From Tricholomella constricta (taxonomy: Eukaryota > Basidiomycota > Agaricomycetes > Agaricales > Lyophyllaceae): DNA of 64,000 nucleotides. Numbering within the stretch: the first letter of the stretch is position 1; every line of letters starts with the position of its first letter. A program made the position numbers and the translations under genes. This document shows positions 10,505 to 22,798 of the stretch, in pieces. Below the pieces are notes generated by a model. It made no database searches. It was not told the DNA's origin and saw only the letters and a list, made by a program, of their open reading frames with translations. The stretch spans positions 79,107-143,106 of the forward strand of contig JAACJP010000025.1 of assembly GCA_013368375.1 (NCBI GenBank), written 5' to 3'.

Positions 10505-11843
10505 TTAGATGCTCTCCGTGCAGGTGTGTCCTCCGTGAGTGGAGGAGTTGCACTTGCGACATTGATGACAGTATTTGCAGTCGGATTTCCTTGGGCAGCC
10601 TTGAGAGGAGTTGAACCTGTTGCATGTGGCTTTGGTGGCGCCTTTGGGCTTCTTAACGGAAGAGGAGGCTTCGATACCGTCAGGCATGAGGATGGCGGAG
10701 AAGAGCCGAGAAAACTTGTCAGTATCAGTGAGAAGGATTCTCTGGCCTCCGCCGACTTGGGCCCTGACTGCTTTGTCAAAGAGAATGACCTTTGGATGTG
10801 AGGCGAGGACTCGGGAGGAGAACAAGCCTTCGATGAACTCGGCGTATTCGCCAAGTTCTTCTTCTCTGTGCTCCAACGTGAATCCGATCGCTTTGGACGC
10901 GGCGTTCCAGGCGGATAACCACTGGCCGCTCGTTTCGACCTTTCGAACTGGCTCACTGCGTCCAAAGCACACTTCACTGTCTCCAATACGCCCTCGATTT
11001 TCTTTAGGGGCGTTGACATGGTGCAAGGAACTGAGGACGACGTCAAGGTTGACGGCGCTGCCTTTGATGATGTTTTCCCATTCGGAGGAGGGGAAGCCGG
11101 CAGGGGCTGAATGCGACACGCTAATGAGGCGCTTGACTTTGCCGACATCGTTGCTGAAGTATTTGAGAGTGTCACGAGTCTTTCTAGTAACGGGGTTGCA
11201 GTGGGAGCGAGCACGTTGCTCCCTGCGGTACCAAGGAAGCCTTCGTTCGTTGACGCTGCGTTTACGCTTCCTGGTGAGCTCATCATCTTGTTCGGAGTCG
11301 GAACCGGAGACGGAACCAGATCTCTCGGAACCGGACTCGAGTGATGAGATGAGATCGTTGATGGCGGTGTCAACGATCTTGGGATCGGGAGTGCGATCCG
11401 ATTTAGGAGCGTCGTTCCCTCCTGGCACTGAGGGTTGTTGTACGGGCTGTTGTTCAGGACGAACGGGGTGTTGACCGTCACCTCCAACGACGGGTGCTCT
11501 GGAGGACTGTAATTGGTAGTGGGACTCGATGTTGTTGATAAGTGTGATGTATCGGGCAATGGCTTCTTGGCGGGGTTTCCTCAGGAATCTCGGACTTGTC
11601 AATCGCCCGGATAACCTTAACAATAGCGACTGATTTGGAGTGTTCTCGAGATCTGAACCCTTCGACGTAATGTTCAGCCTCTGCAATAAGGTTCTCTTCG
11701 ATTTCGAATGTGATATGCGGTCTAAAAGGGGTAGTGTTGGACTCGCTAATCTGTTGAGAAGATTGGGTGACTGTAGGTGTGGTACTTCCTGGTTGACCCG
11801 AGGGTCCACCTCCGTTTCCAACTGATGATCCATACTCTGTCAT
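10505..11843 (-). pseudogene. gag-like protein of DIRS element, one frameshift
   Basis: The N-terminus begins at ATG 11843 (MTEYGSSVG) and stays coding-like to about 11575, where the frame must shift by one to continue as EAIARYITLINNIESHYQ and on to the stop at 10505. Upstream of 11575 the long 442-codon frame is a shadow. The protein is Ser/Pro/Gln-rich, then acidic, then basic (KRKRS). It ends in a Cys/His-rich finger (CNRFNSSQGC, CKYCHQCRKC, H..C) that presumably binds RNA. The central block with W.SAWNAA.KAI resembles gag proteins of fungal DIRS elements only in general character. Confidence 0.6.
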
Positions 11844-11926
11844 ACCAAATAGGAGTTGAAATATTGATCAAATCCAAAGTATTATTGAGTACCGTGGTAA
11901 CGCGAGGGACGATGACGAAGTCTGGT

Positions 11927-12143
11927 GTAACTGAGAAGTTCCAAAGCCCAGGAAGGGGGAGTATAATCCCTTAAGCGTGAACGGGACACGCACGAAGATG
12001 AGGGGGAAGAGAGAAAAGCCCGATAGGGGGCGGCATCTCACTTCGGGCATTTTAACCCTCGTCGGGATGGCTTATGTAATGCGTGGTCGACAACTTTGGA
12101 CTTCTCATTGGCCTTGTGTAAACGGGCGTTTAAACCCTATCAA
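11927..12143. repeat. DIRS split repeat A1 (217 bp)
   Basis: 5'-terminal copy of the 217-bp repeat, upstream of gag on the - strand. Its outer edge defines the right end of the element. Confidence 0.8.
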
Positions 12144-15100
12144 ACAGCACCAAGCCAAGACACAACAAATTCACAGCCACTCGCCCGGTTGGAAAACCTG
12201 TCCCATCCGAGGGGCGCCAATTCGACAAGTTCTACAATTTTCACTCCTATGATCTTTCCGTAAGTCCGCCGACGGTTCCTCAAACCAGGTGCCCATTTGT
12301 CCGAGTACTCGGCATCAGATTCAGCAAGGGATGCGATAATCCTGAATCGACATACTAGTCACATGCAGTACGTCCTCCTAGATTCACGCCGCACGGTGAC
12401 GAATGCATCTGCTCAGTGTAAGAAACTCCTAGAGTGCTTCATGTGGACTGTATAAGTCCTTTCGGAATGCTGGGATGGATTCATCGTACCGAATGCATAG
12501 GAGCCTTGGCTCTACTTGATCCAGCGTCGAGATCGTTCGCTCGAACCTGCCACGTGGTATGTTTGAGTCCACTTCGCGCATGCTGCTGCTGCTAATAAGT
12601 TAATAACTGGGTCGGCACGAAATAGCATCACTTCCTTAGCTCGAACGGCAGCAATAGGCACGGAACACTGAACGTTGAACGCTGAACGGCGGCCCCCAAC
12701 GTCACACTTCTATCCTCACTGCCGGTGGGCATATCTTCCTTTCCTTCCAGTCGCCTTTTAATCACTGATTGCATCTGCACAGGCATAGGCACGCAAGTAT
12801 GCAGTAGGACGGACATACAACACGGGGGCGTCCTCTCTCGCAAGGAATCGTATGCGGGCAGACATTACCGAGGTAACTGGGCGGAGGCCTCAAGGTGCGT
12901 TAACAATATCACATTTCTCACATCCCCGACGGCGCCTGACATCCTTCCTGGGTCTCGTTAAGTATACCGACGTGGGGAGGGAGGAAGCCTACGCCCTCGC
13001 CTCTACTAACTATGGACTTACCTATCCAGAACCGTCCTCGTGCTTGAGCCACATCCTTTCGCAACAATTAACCACGACACGCCATCCCGCCGCTCACTCT
13101 GAATCTACCCGGGGCCCTCGTCGTTCTTTGCGTTTTTTAACCTGTGGTTTCCGAACGCAAGTAAGCGAATTCAGACGGCGGCCGTGTGTTTGTTCTATCT
13201 GTTTCGGTGTCTGTCTGTCAGGCTGTCGGTATGACAGTGCCTATCTATCTGAGTAAGCACGGCAATTATAAGCGCACAAGCAAATTGAAGGCAGAACTTA
13301 CCTACACGTACGTGGTAGATGCACGGCGCAGCGATGAATCTCCAAAGTCGATGCAAGTAATATCCAAGCGACCTTTAACAGCAGCAATTCAAGCACCTGC
13401 TCATGCTCATCCAACAAGCGTGCTAATATATACCCAGACTATCCAGGGACAAGCCTGAGCGCGCTCGACATTAACACAGCATGCCCCAAAGGCATGGAGG
13501 TGTTCTCCCATCGCAGAGTATCTTTTTGGAGGTTCATCTCGGGAGTATTGACAAGGTCGTCTGATAGGGAATTTTGCGTACCCGTCGTTGATCTGCCAGC
13601 TGCCGTTACGTTTGTTATGCTGTTATTCGAAGGGGAAAAAACTCCTTCTTTTGTCCTCCGGTTTTACCGTTTCATGCTTCCTATTTCTCCTGACTTGACG
13701 GACGTTGTTTGCTGACGTTGTGCCGCTGGTTGACTCCTCAGCTTTTCGCGCATCGTAGATGGACCGTAATATCCCATCTGCTCTTCGATTCATCGCTCGT
13801 CGTCGTCCCAGCGATCAGACGGTCGCGTGGGATTTTCAGCGTCATCCATCCACGCCCCGCGAACGGCAATATGCATCCGCTTAACATGGACGAAGCCACC
13901 CTGAATCGCTGCGCCGGCCCCAGCCCCGACCATATCGCAGCCCCGTCGGATGGGCAAAAAGCAAAATCCGGGTCACCCTAAGGCGGCTGACGGATAGGAT
14001 CGTAACTGACGTTGTTCCTTTGTAATCTAGGTTATAAAATCCCAACTGGGATCTGGGGCTAACCTGGGGCTACACTGGGATCTATCTGGGGCTACAATCT
14101 GGGGTCTGTCTACACTGGGTCTTCTAACTGGATTCTAGGCTACATGTGATCGGTGAGTGTTTCCTTTTCGCCGCCAAGAAACACTCATTGGCGACCCCCC
14201 ACCCCCATACATACACATGGGCGACCTCACGACAGCAGGTGCATATTGTACACGCTCATCACTGCGACCAAAGCTCGCCGGCGTCGCTCGTTCCACCGTC
14301 CGATGCCCCCCGAGAGATACGGCCACGACAAAGGAGGGTTATTGCTGGGAAACGTGACAATCCGGTCATCGCCCATTGGGTTCCCCCGCAGAGTCCCAGG
14401 GTATGTTGCTCCACTCGATACTGATAGGGCACTGAATGTGTATTGCTGCTCGTCAGGCTGGCGACCAGGTAGTCGATGGTAGGATTTACGTTCCTTCTGA
14501 CCACTGTTTCCCAGCGCCTTGAAGAAATTATGGACTTGCATTTCGATTGTGACCGACAAAGTCGCGTACTTTCTTCGGAGCTCTGTTGTGAGAAGCTCAA
14601 CCAAAGCTTTCGATAAGCATCAGCACTGGCTAGGATGGATACCGTAAGTTGAGAACAGGTGTCTGGGACTCCAGCAGTATGGATATTTCCGTCTACAGGA
14701 ATAATGTGCGCAGCCTTGGTTGCCATCCTGCTTAGGCCCATGATCAATGTAATAGCCAGCTAACACTTGAGGTGGACCTCTTGAATAAATGAGATGTAGA
14801 CATCGACGTAGGCGAGTGTGAAAACGGCAGTGTTACACATGCAAGGAAGCACCAAACTTTCAGACACAGCCACGCGTCTCCTGCAATTTTTTCACATCCA
14901 TCCCGCAGTGGTACGGATCGCTAATCCTATGGCTTGGACTTTCATCGCGTAAGGATTCTCTATCATGGTATGTCAAGGATCCTTTAATACATAATTGCTT
15001 GAGCAGAACTTTTTTTTTCCGTCCAGTTAGGCTATTGACGTGTCCTGCTCTCACTGCGACTCCAAGCTCGTGGCAATTCCTGCGGGACGTAAAGGGTAAC

Positions 15101-16074
15101 TATCTCCACGAAAGCTACGTACGACCCGGCGTGTACCAGTGAGTCAACGTGGACGTGTCCATAGATCTCTGCGATCGCTTTTTTCCAGAAATTCTTTCGC
15201 TACTATCTCGGAGGGATCTGCGCTTTCATGTCTCATTGTCAACGTCTTAGCGTGTTGCTTCCTGCTATCAACGTGCACAGCGAAGTATATTGTTGGGGTC
15301 ATTTGGCCAGAGTGGCAACAAAAAGGCGCCTCGCACGAGAGGGATCTCATTGCGGGTCATCATCTGTACGTTCGATCAATTTTTTTCCAGGCGCTCATGC
15401 ATTCCAATATCAGCATACCTTTCTATTGGTAGTTGGTACGAAGGACTCACCTCCGAATACACTGGCATTGTGAGCCCTACCCATCCTCGCGTCCTAGGCA
15501 TTTGCCGACACTTCTTCTAGGTCATCCGTCGGCGCTCAGGGATTCGCCTTCGCTATCTTCTTGCGTACGCAGTTACGTTGTCGGCCTGGGCTTCCTTCGG
15601 ATTGAATCAAGGTTATAATGATCTACGACCTTTTTCCTCACTGGAAAGCTAGATGAGCCAATTGCAGAGATCTCGGTTGACTGGTCCTCGTGACGGCCTA
15701 ACTTCGCTTGCCGTTTTGGCTGCCCTGCTCGACATCTGTTGGCCCTAGTGAATCTGTCGATCTCATACAACATGCGCATAAGCTAGAGTTTTGTACTATG
15801 CATACTGGGAAAATCAAAAACCTGACGTTGTACGAGCTAATGGAACTATGGCACGGTGCTTCAAAGATTTCTGAAGCAACGGCTCTTTCTGCCAGTGCGA
15901 GACTGGATCAGCCGCAAATTCGGCCAGGTAGAGTTATAACTGCTGTGGCCTTATGTCGGAGTTACAAGCCGGAGAGGTGACAATGGCCATGGCCATGGTC
16001 CAACGCGCGCACGTGAGGTATTAACCAAACAGGATCATGCCTCTAAATTAACCGAGCGCGTTTCTCAACCCCAC
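12144..16074. other. unassigned sequence, no confident gene
   Basis: About 3.9 kb of mixed composition. ORFs are short and overlap in several frames. The longest (14747-14259 and 14604-14227, both -) show no motif I recognise. It contains the imperfect repeats at 14037-14135. It may hold decayed genes or regulatory sequence for the HMG gene. Confidence 0.35.
14037..14135. repeat. short imperfect repeats around CTGGGGCTAC
   Basis: Variants of CTGGGATCT and CTGGGGCTACA recur about seven times at 11-20 bp spacing. The array is a small degenerate minisatellite in noncoding sequence. Confidence 0.5.
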
Positions 16075-16113
16075 CATTTACTCTTCTTTTCATTTCCTCA
16101 TCTTCTGTTCAAA
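16075..16113 (+). promoter_or_regulatory. pyrimidine-rich leader before HMG-box gene
   Basis: A CT-rich stretch runs to CAAAATG at 16114, a common arrangement upstream of start codons in filamentous fungi. It supports the chosen start. Confidence 0.4.
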
Positions 16114-17309
16114 ATGCCCGCTGCGCCCAAGTCAAAATCCACATCCGACCGCGTTCCGCGCCCTCCCAACTCCTTCATGCTATATCGCGCGGACCAGTTG
16201 ACAAATCTGCCGCCTCTGCCACCGGGGAGGTCCAACGCATGGACACAACCTGAAATTTCCGGAATGGCCTCTAAAAGTTGGAAAAGCGCTACACCTGAGG
16301 TAAAGGCATATTGGAAGGAGCGCGCAGATGCGGCGAAGGTGACGCACGAATTGCTATATCCCGATTACCGTTACCAACCGACGAGGAAAGAGGACAAGCC
16401 AAAGCGAAAACCGCAAGCTCAGAAAACAACACGGTCTTCAAGCAGCCAGCTTTCTGGCTCGACGGAATCATCACTTTCTCCGCCCGCTTTGGCAGCGTAT
16501 GGGGAGCCGATGTCCGCTTTCGAGTCTCAGTCCAACGACACTGGAGCTCCTCATGTCATCCAATCATCCAATCAAGTTGAGCTTCCTCTCCTCCAGCCGG
16601 AGCTTGGCCAGGCAGGCGGGGTGGCCTTTAATGGAACGGTATGTCCTCGATTTGATACTTGCAAATAAACCCTGACTGAAAGTAGGCGCAGCCCGAAGGC
16701 CTGAATTCGCACCTTGGTAACCAGTACTACCTCGCCCAGTGGGCGTACCACTATTTTGGAAACCACCCCAACTTCAATGGTGATCCAATTATGTACGCGA
16801 ACGACGAGCAGCTTGTTCAAGCGCCCACCGGCCCTCTCAATGTTGAGATCAGCCACATCCCCAACTTTGGCGCCCAAGCGTTTCCCTTGCCCAACGCGGC
16901 GGGGTACGGCGTCCAAGCCGAGCGTGACCCATCCTTTGGCGGTCGCTTGGGGCAGGGTGGTCTGGATGCAGGAGCCAGTGAGGCTACTTCGCAGTCGATA
17001 GCTCCGCTTCCCATGGGGGACGAGCTTGTTCAAGAGCCCACCGGCCCTCTCGAAGTCGAGATCGGTCACGTCCCCTACTTCGACGCTCAAGCGTCTTTCT
17101 TCCCCGACGCGGCGGGGCACGGAGTCCAATCCGAGTATGGCCCATACTCTGGCGGTCTCTGGGGACAGGATTTTGGGGATACAGGAGCCACTGAGGCTAG
17201 TTATACGGGGGACGTCGACGCCGCCTACCCCAACCAAATGTTGGAGGGCTTCTGGGACTTCGATGCGCCGTTGAATTATAATTTCACCGCTGCTCAGCTC
17301 GCTGAATAG
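16114..17309 (+). CDS. HMG-box DNA-binding protein (MATA-HMG-like)
   Basis: Two exons (16114-16638 and 16686-17309) with a 47-nt GT..AG intron in phase 0 give 382 residues. An HMG box lies at about residues 13-90: RVPRPPNSFMLYR, EISGMASKSWKS, VKAYWKERADAA and YPDYRYQPTRK, followed by a basic tail, as in fungal Ste11/Rox1/mating-type HMG proteins. The box should bind and bend DNA in the nucleus. The C-terminal half is acidic and Gly/Pro-rich with two copies of a ~64-residue unit (encoded about 16807-16997 and 17020-17210, each with LVQ.PTGPL), possibly an activation region. No mating-type homeodomain or pheromone genes are nearby, so it need not be a mating factor. Frame, intron and start agree well. 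Confidence 0.8.
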
Positions 17310-18959
17310 GCGCACTGGGACGAAATTCGTTGGCACCGATGGATGCCTCCATCATCATCATCCTAGACGCGACAATATTCCTGTGCCGCCTTCATCGTCT
17401 TACAATACCCGCGATGCCACCCACTCCTCCGTCGTCATTCCCCGCTCGTTAGTCAAACATTTTTATTCTCATCTCTGCTCTTTTAAAGTGTTCCTCGTTG
17501 TTATTGCACCGACGCTTCTGCAGCGTTCTTGTTCCGTTCACACCCACTCGTCGCTATCATTGCTATCCAGTGTTGTCCACATTGTCTCCTCTTCCGCTTT
17601 GCAATGCCACTGCTAGCATTGTTTGTAGTACTATTCTATCACTACCGGCTCAAGGCCACTCCATTTTACAGTCACCTATCGCACGGACTTGTAGTTTTTT
17701 GCATATCACTCGCCATGTTTTTATATCTCACATTGTCGTTACGCTATCCTCGTTTATGAATAGAACCGTGCTTTGCATGGCCATTTGTCAATGCCCTCCC
17801 AGATCGCTGGCTCCTAGCCACAATCAAGACGCGCATTACGTTGTCAGCGCCGAGGACCTAATAACGTGCGGGTAAGCTCTCAACTTAAACCAAATCAATG
17901 AAGGAAAAATACATGACAGTGACATTCTGTGCAAACATTGGCTAATTCTCGACGTACGGCATTTCGTTTAGCTTCATTCAACCGATGACGAGTATTTTTG
18001 CGTTGAAGTATGCATTAGAACCTTCGGTGGGACCCTTTCGCGGAACGTCCTCCCAGAATGAAACGCGCGATTGAACCAAGGGGACTCGTTTAAGACATTC
18101 TTTTGAAGAAGTGCGGATCCGGCGTAGCGGAGAATCGTAATCCGAGAAGATCAGGATGGCAGATTCGGGACGTTCATGAAGACGACCATTGTTTCCCAGT
18201 GTCGTGCAAAATCGTCATGGAGCATGCAAACGGCATCGAATTCCATTTCACGGCGAGAGCATACAAAGGAGAGACATAGAATGCAGGCAGCGGGAAGCGG
18301 GTGGTACAGGTGGGTACGAGAAATGGTCGTCATCAGCCATCCAGTGTCCTCAGTATTAGATTTATTCCGACAATATGATTCCCCAGCTTGCTCGTCAAAT
18401 AAGGCATAAGAAGCCTAATTACCAAGCAGTGACACAAGACGCGAGGAGGCCATGGTCACCAACTCCACACAAACAGCATCAAGAAAGGTCCGCAGCTGCG
18501 ATTCTGCATGGCAGCCGACCCACAAGGGCCCGCCGGCGTTTCCGGAGCAGCAGCGCGGCGTGGCAAGTTTTGGGTGCGACTAATGGCACGTTGTATGCGC
18601 CTGATAACTGCTAGCATGAGACTGCAAAGAGGATTGAGACGTCAGGCTGATCAGGGAGCGTTTCGCTTGTGGTCGTGGTCGGTGAGATGTATTTTGACCT
18701 GAGTTTCGTCTTCGGGCTGAGGTTTAGTCGATGAGAATGGGAAGGAGCAGCCCCCCAGCAAGATGAATCGGATAAAGGCGTGCAAAGGGAAGAAGAACTT
18801 ACTTCGTCTCCCAACTCACCATCCATCGAAGTTATTTATTTCTTGCCCTCCATGTAAGCTCCCGCGAAGGCTTCGAGTTGTTAGGAGCGGTGTACCGGTG
18901 AATGTGACAGTAGATCCTCGCACGAAATAGTACCTGATGTTCGAGCGATGTTGCAGTAA
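17310..18959. other. intergenic, no confident gene
   Basis: The first ~450 bp is T/C-rich and likely 3' UTR and terminator of the HMG gene. The rest has only short overlapping ORFs. A 25-28-base motif near 18061 recurs near 22356. Confidence 0.35.
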
Positions 18960-19615
18960 ACGAACGCCGTCCCCTGGACTTTGGAGCGCAGGAAGATGTT
19001 CTCGTCGTGCTCGGAATCAAAGGTAAGTAGGGGCGGGGGTGGAGCGGGGGGTGCGGCGGGCCTGCAGCGGCCGCAGGTTGGGCAGTGGATTGCGGTTGGG
19101 TCGAGGATGGGCGGTGCGATGATCTAGTATTAGGATTGTTGAAGTGGGAAGAGGAGGTTAGAAATCTGAGTGCTTACACGAAGGGGCGGGGCGGCATCGC
19201 CGTTATCTGCGGTGCGGACCCGCGTGATGAGCCCATCCAGGCTTTTGAGGATCGCCTGGGCTGTCCAATCGTTTCCAGCATCGAACTCGTAATCGAGCGC
19301 CTGGGTGTCGTCGTTGGCTGCGGCGGTCAGAAGACGGAGTAGGTGTACGCGGATATATCCGGGAGGGCATCGGTTGTGCTCATTGTGGGCAACGGCGAGC
19401 AGAAGGAGGTCGTCGTCGTTGTCCCACACACGTGGGGCTGACCTAATCTGGATCGGATCACAGAGCACCGCCGTAACGGATCTAGAATAGCAAGGGTCGG
19501 CTGCAAGAACGAGAACAAGCGAACATGCTTCTTTCTCTTTAAATTGACCTCGAAAAAACGGCGCACCTGTTTCTGATCTCATCATGTCGCCGGGTGTGTC
19601 TGAATCTGAATCCAT
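18960..19615 (-). CDS. possible hypothetical gene, structure unresolved
   Basis: A 161-codon frame (19615-19130) starts with an acidic stretch (MDSDSDTPGDMM) and has coding-like content. A possible intron (GTGCGC..TTGCAG, about 19566-19497) would remove the hydrophobic part. A further coding-like piece (near 19025-18945, containing DENIFLRSKVQG and FVYCNIA) may be a downstream exon ending at a GTACTA donor. I recognise no family. Low confidence; the frames could be chance. Confidence 0.25.
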
Positions 19616-22600
19616 GACGCCTTCTGTCGTTCAGGAGGGGCTGGAAAGCGGCAGAGTTGGAATGATCCCCCGTCAATGATTGCTGGCAATATGCATATGG
19701 GGTTTGCTGACGTTCATGTGCACGTACACGTTCACCTCGGAGCTGACACAGACCTCAGATGTCGACTAACGTGAAGATTCAGTACTTCAGTGCCAGCAGC
19801 TGTCGTTCTACGTGAGGCCAGTCTCTGTCTTTCGCTCGAGGTACTAACTTGAACTAGTAGACACTAGATACAGCCACATCGACAGGCATGGCATCTACAT
19901 CCCCTTGTCCACCGCTGCCCCCAACTACGCACAAGCCGCCGAGCTGCATCACACCGAGTACGACAATCACGCACGATATCCACCATCCTCGACCATGACC
20001 GCGCAGCGCACTTACCCGTACCCATTTTACGCTCTACGTATTGCCTTTCCCCTCCCTCCTTTCATGTTCAATTTACGGCAGAATGCTGCGGGACATCGTT
20101 CACGAGGCCCTGTCGTCGATTGGGATCGCGTCCTCCTTTCCAACGGCTCCATGTCCATGGCAAAGTTCGCCGATGGGCCAGCTCGCATCACTCTCGTCAG
20201 AGCTCGAAGACTTCCCTTCCGCATCGCCCAGGTCCCGAGTCCGCGCCCTCCTTCGGTCATCCATCGGCTGCCGTCCACGCGAGACTGTAGAATTCCAGGC
20301 TCAGCAGTGCCGGCGCTGGCAGCACCTTATCATGGTAGCCAGGCCGGTCGACGCGACGGGCATGTATACCATAAGTCTGAGAGGGGTACAGGGTTGTAAT
20401 TGAATGACGCGTGGCTGAGCCGCTGCTTGCGTCACCCTTCGTACGTTGGCTGTCGGCTGTTTGCCGTTGGTCGAAGTCGAAAATACCAGACACAGTCACG
20501 TCCATGTTATCCAGGTCCGTTTCCAGCCTTGAACTCGATCTGTCCGGGCCCAGGCTCGTGCTTCGGTGGAAGTGAGGGTATGCGCGATCTGGAGTGTTTC
20601 ATTATTCTCTTTTCCCGGTTATCCTGTTTATCTTTCTCTTTCTTGAAAAGCGTCGACGGCGGGGCTGGCATTGGAATCGGGAGAAACAAGAGACGAAATG
20701 TAGGCTTCTAGGAGCGGAGGAGAAGGCGATTTCAATGATGGGTGCTCTTACCCCCGTTGATCGATCGAGTCTGCACTCGTCGACCAGCTTCTTTGTTGAT
20801 TTCGAGAATACCGGACAACGACTTCTGTGCTTTACGCGATTCTGAAGGAGCGATAAGCGTCGTCGTTGAAGACCCGCTACCTGACGTCGTATCAATGACC
20901 ACCCGCCTCCGCACCGCGGTGATCCTTGAAGCTTGAATCCCGGTTTGATGTTAGCTGCGCGCTGGCGCTATGCGAGGCTGTCGAAGATACGTTGTCGATG
21001 AAGATGAACGCGAACGTGAAGTCACCTTTACCTCGACCCTCGAAAATCTTCAAAGACTTGGGTAGATTTCCCGCCTAGTTCATTACATGCTCGCTCCATC
21101 ACAGATACGTTGACCACGCTGGAAACATTATTAATATGCCTTGGTGCGAGGAAAGAGGGGGTAGGGTACAACTGGGGTCGAGCACCGGGTAGGGCCATGA
21201 ACGACCTCAACACGCAGATATATATACTTAGGAGCATGTCGAACTGTAGTGCACGGAGGTAGAATTGGTTTCAGGAGTCGGTTCCTTGGGCGCCTAAATA
21301 AATATCAGTGCTGTCGACCTTGCACTCCTGGACCCTCGTCGGCGTCTACTTTTCCTCCCATTGATCGACAACGCGCTCTGATCTCCGTACGGTCATACTG
21401 TCTTCGAAGGGCGCGGGATCGCTATCTGAACCATCAGGTGGCCGGGGCCGGAGGACGGGAAATCTCCAGTGGGGTCTACAGCGTATGCGCTCCGTACATA
21501 CATGAGCTCAAGTTTAAGATCGCCCAAGGCGGAATGCACAGCCAGTTCCTTCCAGCACGAGACGATGCGAAGGACTGTCGCCGTGCAGAAAGCCAGCAGG
21601 TAGCTATAGCGAGGTGCGCGATCCTGATGATACTCACCCCATGATCGCCTATATGCAGCCTGACTGCTTTCCGGCACTCCCACTTAGAACCTACCCTCGC
21701 TTCACAAGATCATTCAACATCCAGCATCTAGGGCTTCCTGCATCTCGCCGCATCTGATCAAACAAGTACGTGCATCTACGGATTCTAAAGCGGTCTCGTC
21801 GCACTCATCAGCTTCGGCGTGTCAGCATCACATCATCTGCGAGCGAGGGGCCGTTAGCGCGGGTCATGCTCATGCTGTGGAGCGGTCAGAGGTAGACAGG
21901 GCAAGAGGTCTGCGCAGAAGTCCAGGACGAGACGCGAAGGGGTGGGAGATGAGGAAAGGTCTTGCGACGCCCTTTCCAGCCCAGCCTTCGCTTTCTATCG
22001 TCCGTTCGCGGAATCGCTGGACTTTGTTCCTTGTCAACCACCTCACCGGTCCTACTATTCATCACTAAAGAATATGGAACATGATGAAGAACTCAACTCG
22101 AAGAGGCGCAGCGGTTACAGGATACAGGATACAGGCCACAGCAATAGCGCCCAGCTCCACTCTACCACCACCGTGCCTCTGCGTCTTCAAGAAACCAGAG
22201 CGAAGACTCGAGATTCGACCATGTATGAACATTACCGCCAGATAAAGATCGTTACCTTGCTCAGATGCGAGAGGTATCGGCGCCGTGGTAGTTCGCTCTT
22301 TGAGACGGTACGAAACTTTCTGTCAGCACACAAGATACAGATTTTGCCTAGAACAAAACGCGCGAATGAACCAAGGGGCCTCGTCCAGAGGATTGTTGTT
22401 AATCTATCTCCGTATCCTTTACGTGTAGCAGTTAGAATCGCAATCTCTCGTCGTGTACGCCTGTAAGGTGTTCAAGGAATCCTAGGATATGCAAGGCGGC
22501 GTAGAGGAGCAGTCTGGTCAAAGACATGACGCTGAGAATCGGCGCCTGCCAGATGAAGGAGGTCAATGTTTGTCCATGTTGTTTTGCTCGTCGCTCTTAA

Positions 22601-22798
22601 CAAAAACGTTGAACACAAGCAGAACTGCAAGCAAGTATGAATTCAAACACGTCTCAGTGAGCTCCGATTCTTTAGTACGATCATTAGCAATTACTTACAG
22701 AAACACTTTACAGAGAGAATATTCAAATCACAGGTATCAATCACTCAAGATCGCATTCAGATTTCGGTGCTGATCAGCGTGAACCAGTGCTCGAGGCT
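19616..22798. other. unassigned sequence upstream of the NLR gene
   Basis: About 3.2 kb. ORFs at 19905-20399 and 20041-20403 (+) are in different frames and show no known domain. The remainder has small ORFs on both strands. The 5' exon and promoter of the C2-NACHT-WD40 gene may lie in the last few hundred bases. Confidence 0.3.

Larger units (their letters stand above)
6881..12143 (-). mobile_element. DIRS-order (tyrosine recombinase) retrotransposon with split direct repeats
   Basis: On the - strand the order is repeat A1 (12143-11927), gag, RT, RNase H, tyrosine recombinase, repeat B1 (7310-7275), repeat A2 (7188-6972) and repeat B2 (6935-6900). A1-ORFs-B1-A2-B2 is the layout known for PAT/Ngaro-like members of the DIRS order. 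There is no LTR pair and no integrase. Gag and RNase H each carry a frameshift, so this copy is probably inactive although recombinase and RT are open. DIRS-order elements integrate by a recombinase without target duplication, and none is seen. Confidence 0.75.

Noticed and set aside
10505..11559. N-terminal ~350 codons of the 802-codon RT frame as protein
   Set aside because: They overlap gag in another frame and have low-complexity Ser/Pro/Thr content; RT homology begins later.
13940..14160. CRISPR-like or regulatory array at the CTGGGG repeats
   Set aside because: Units are short, degenerate and contiguous without spacers; the genome is fungal.
14227..14747. Overlapping - strand ORFs of 125 and 162 codons as a gene
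   Set aside because: Two frames compete, no domain is recognised, and no clear splice structure links them to neighbours.
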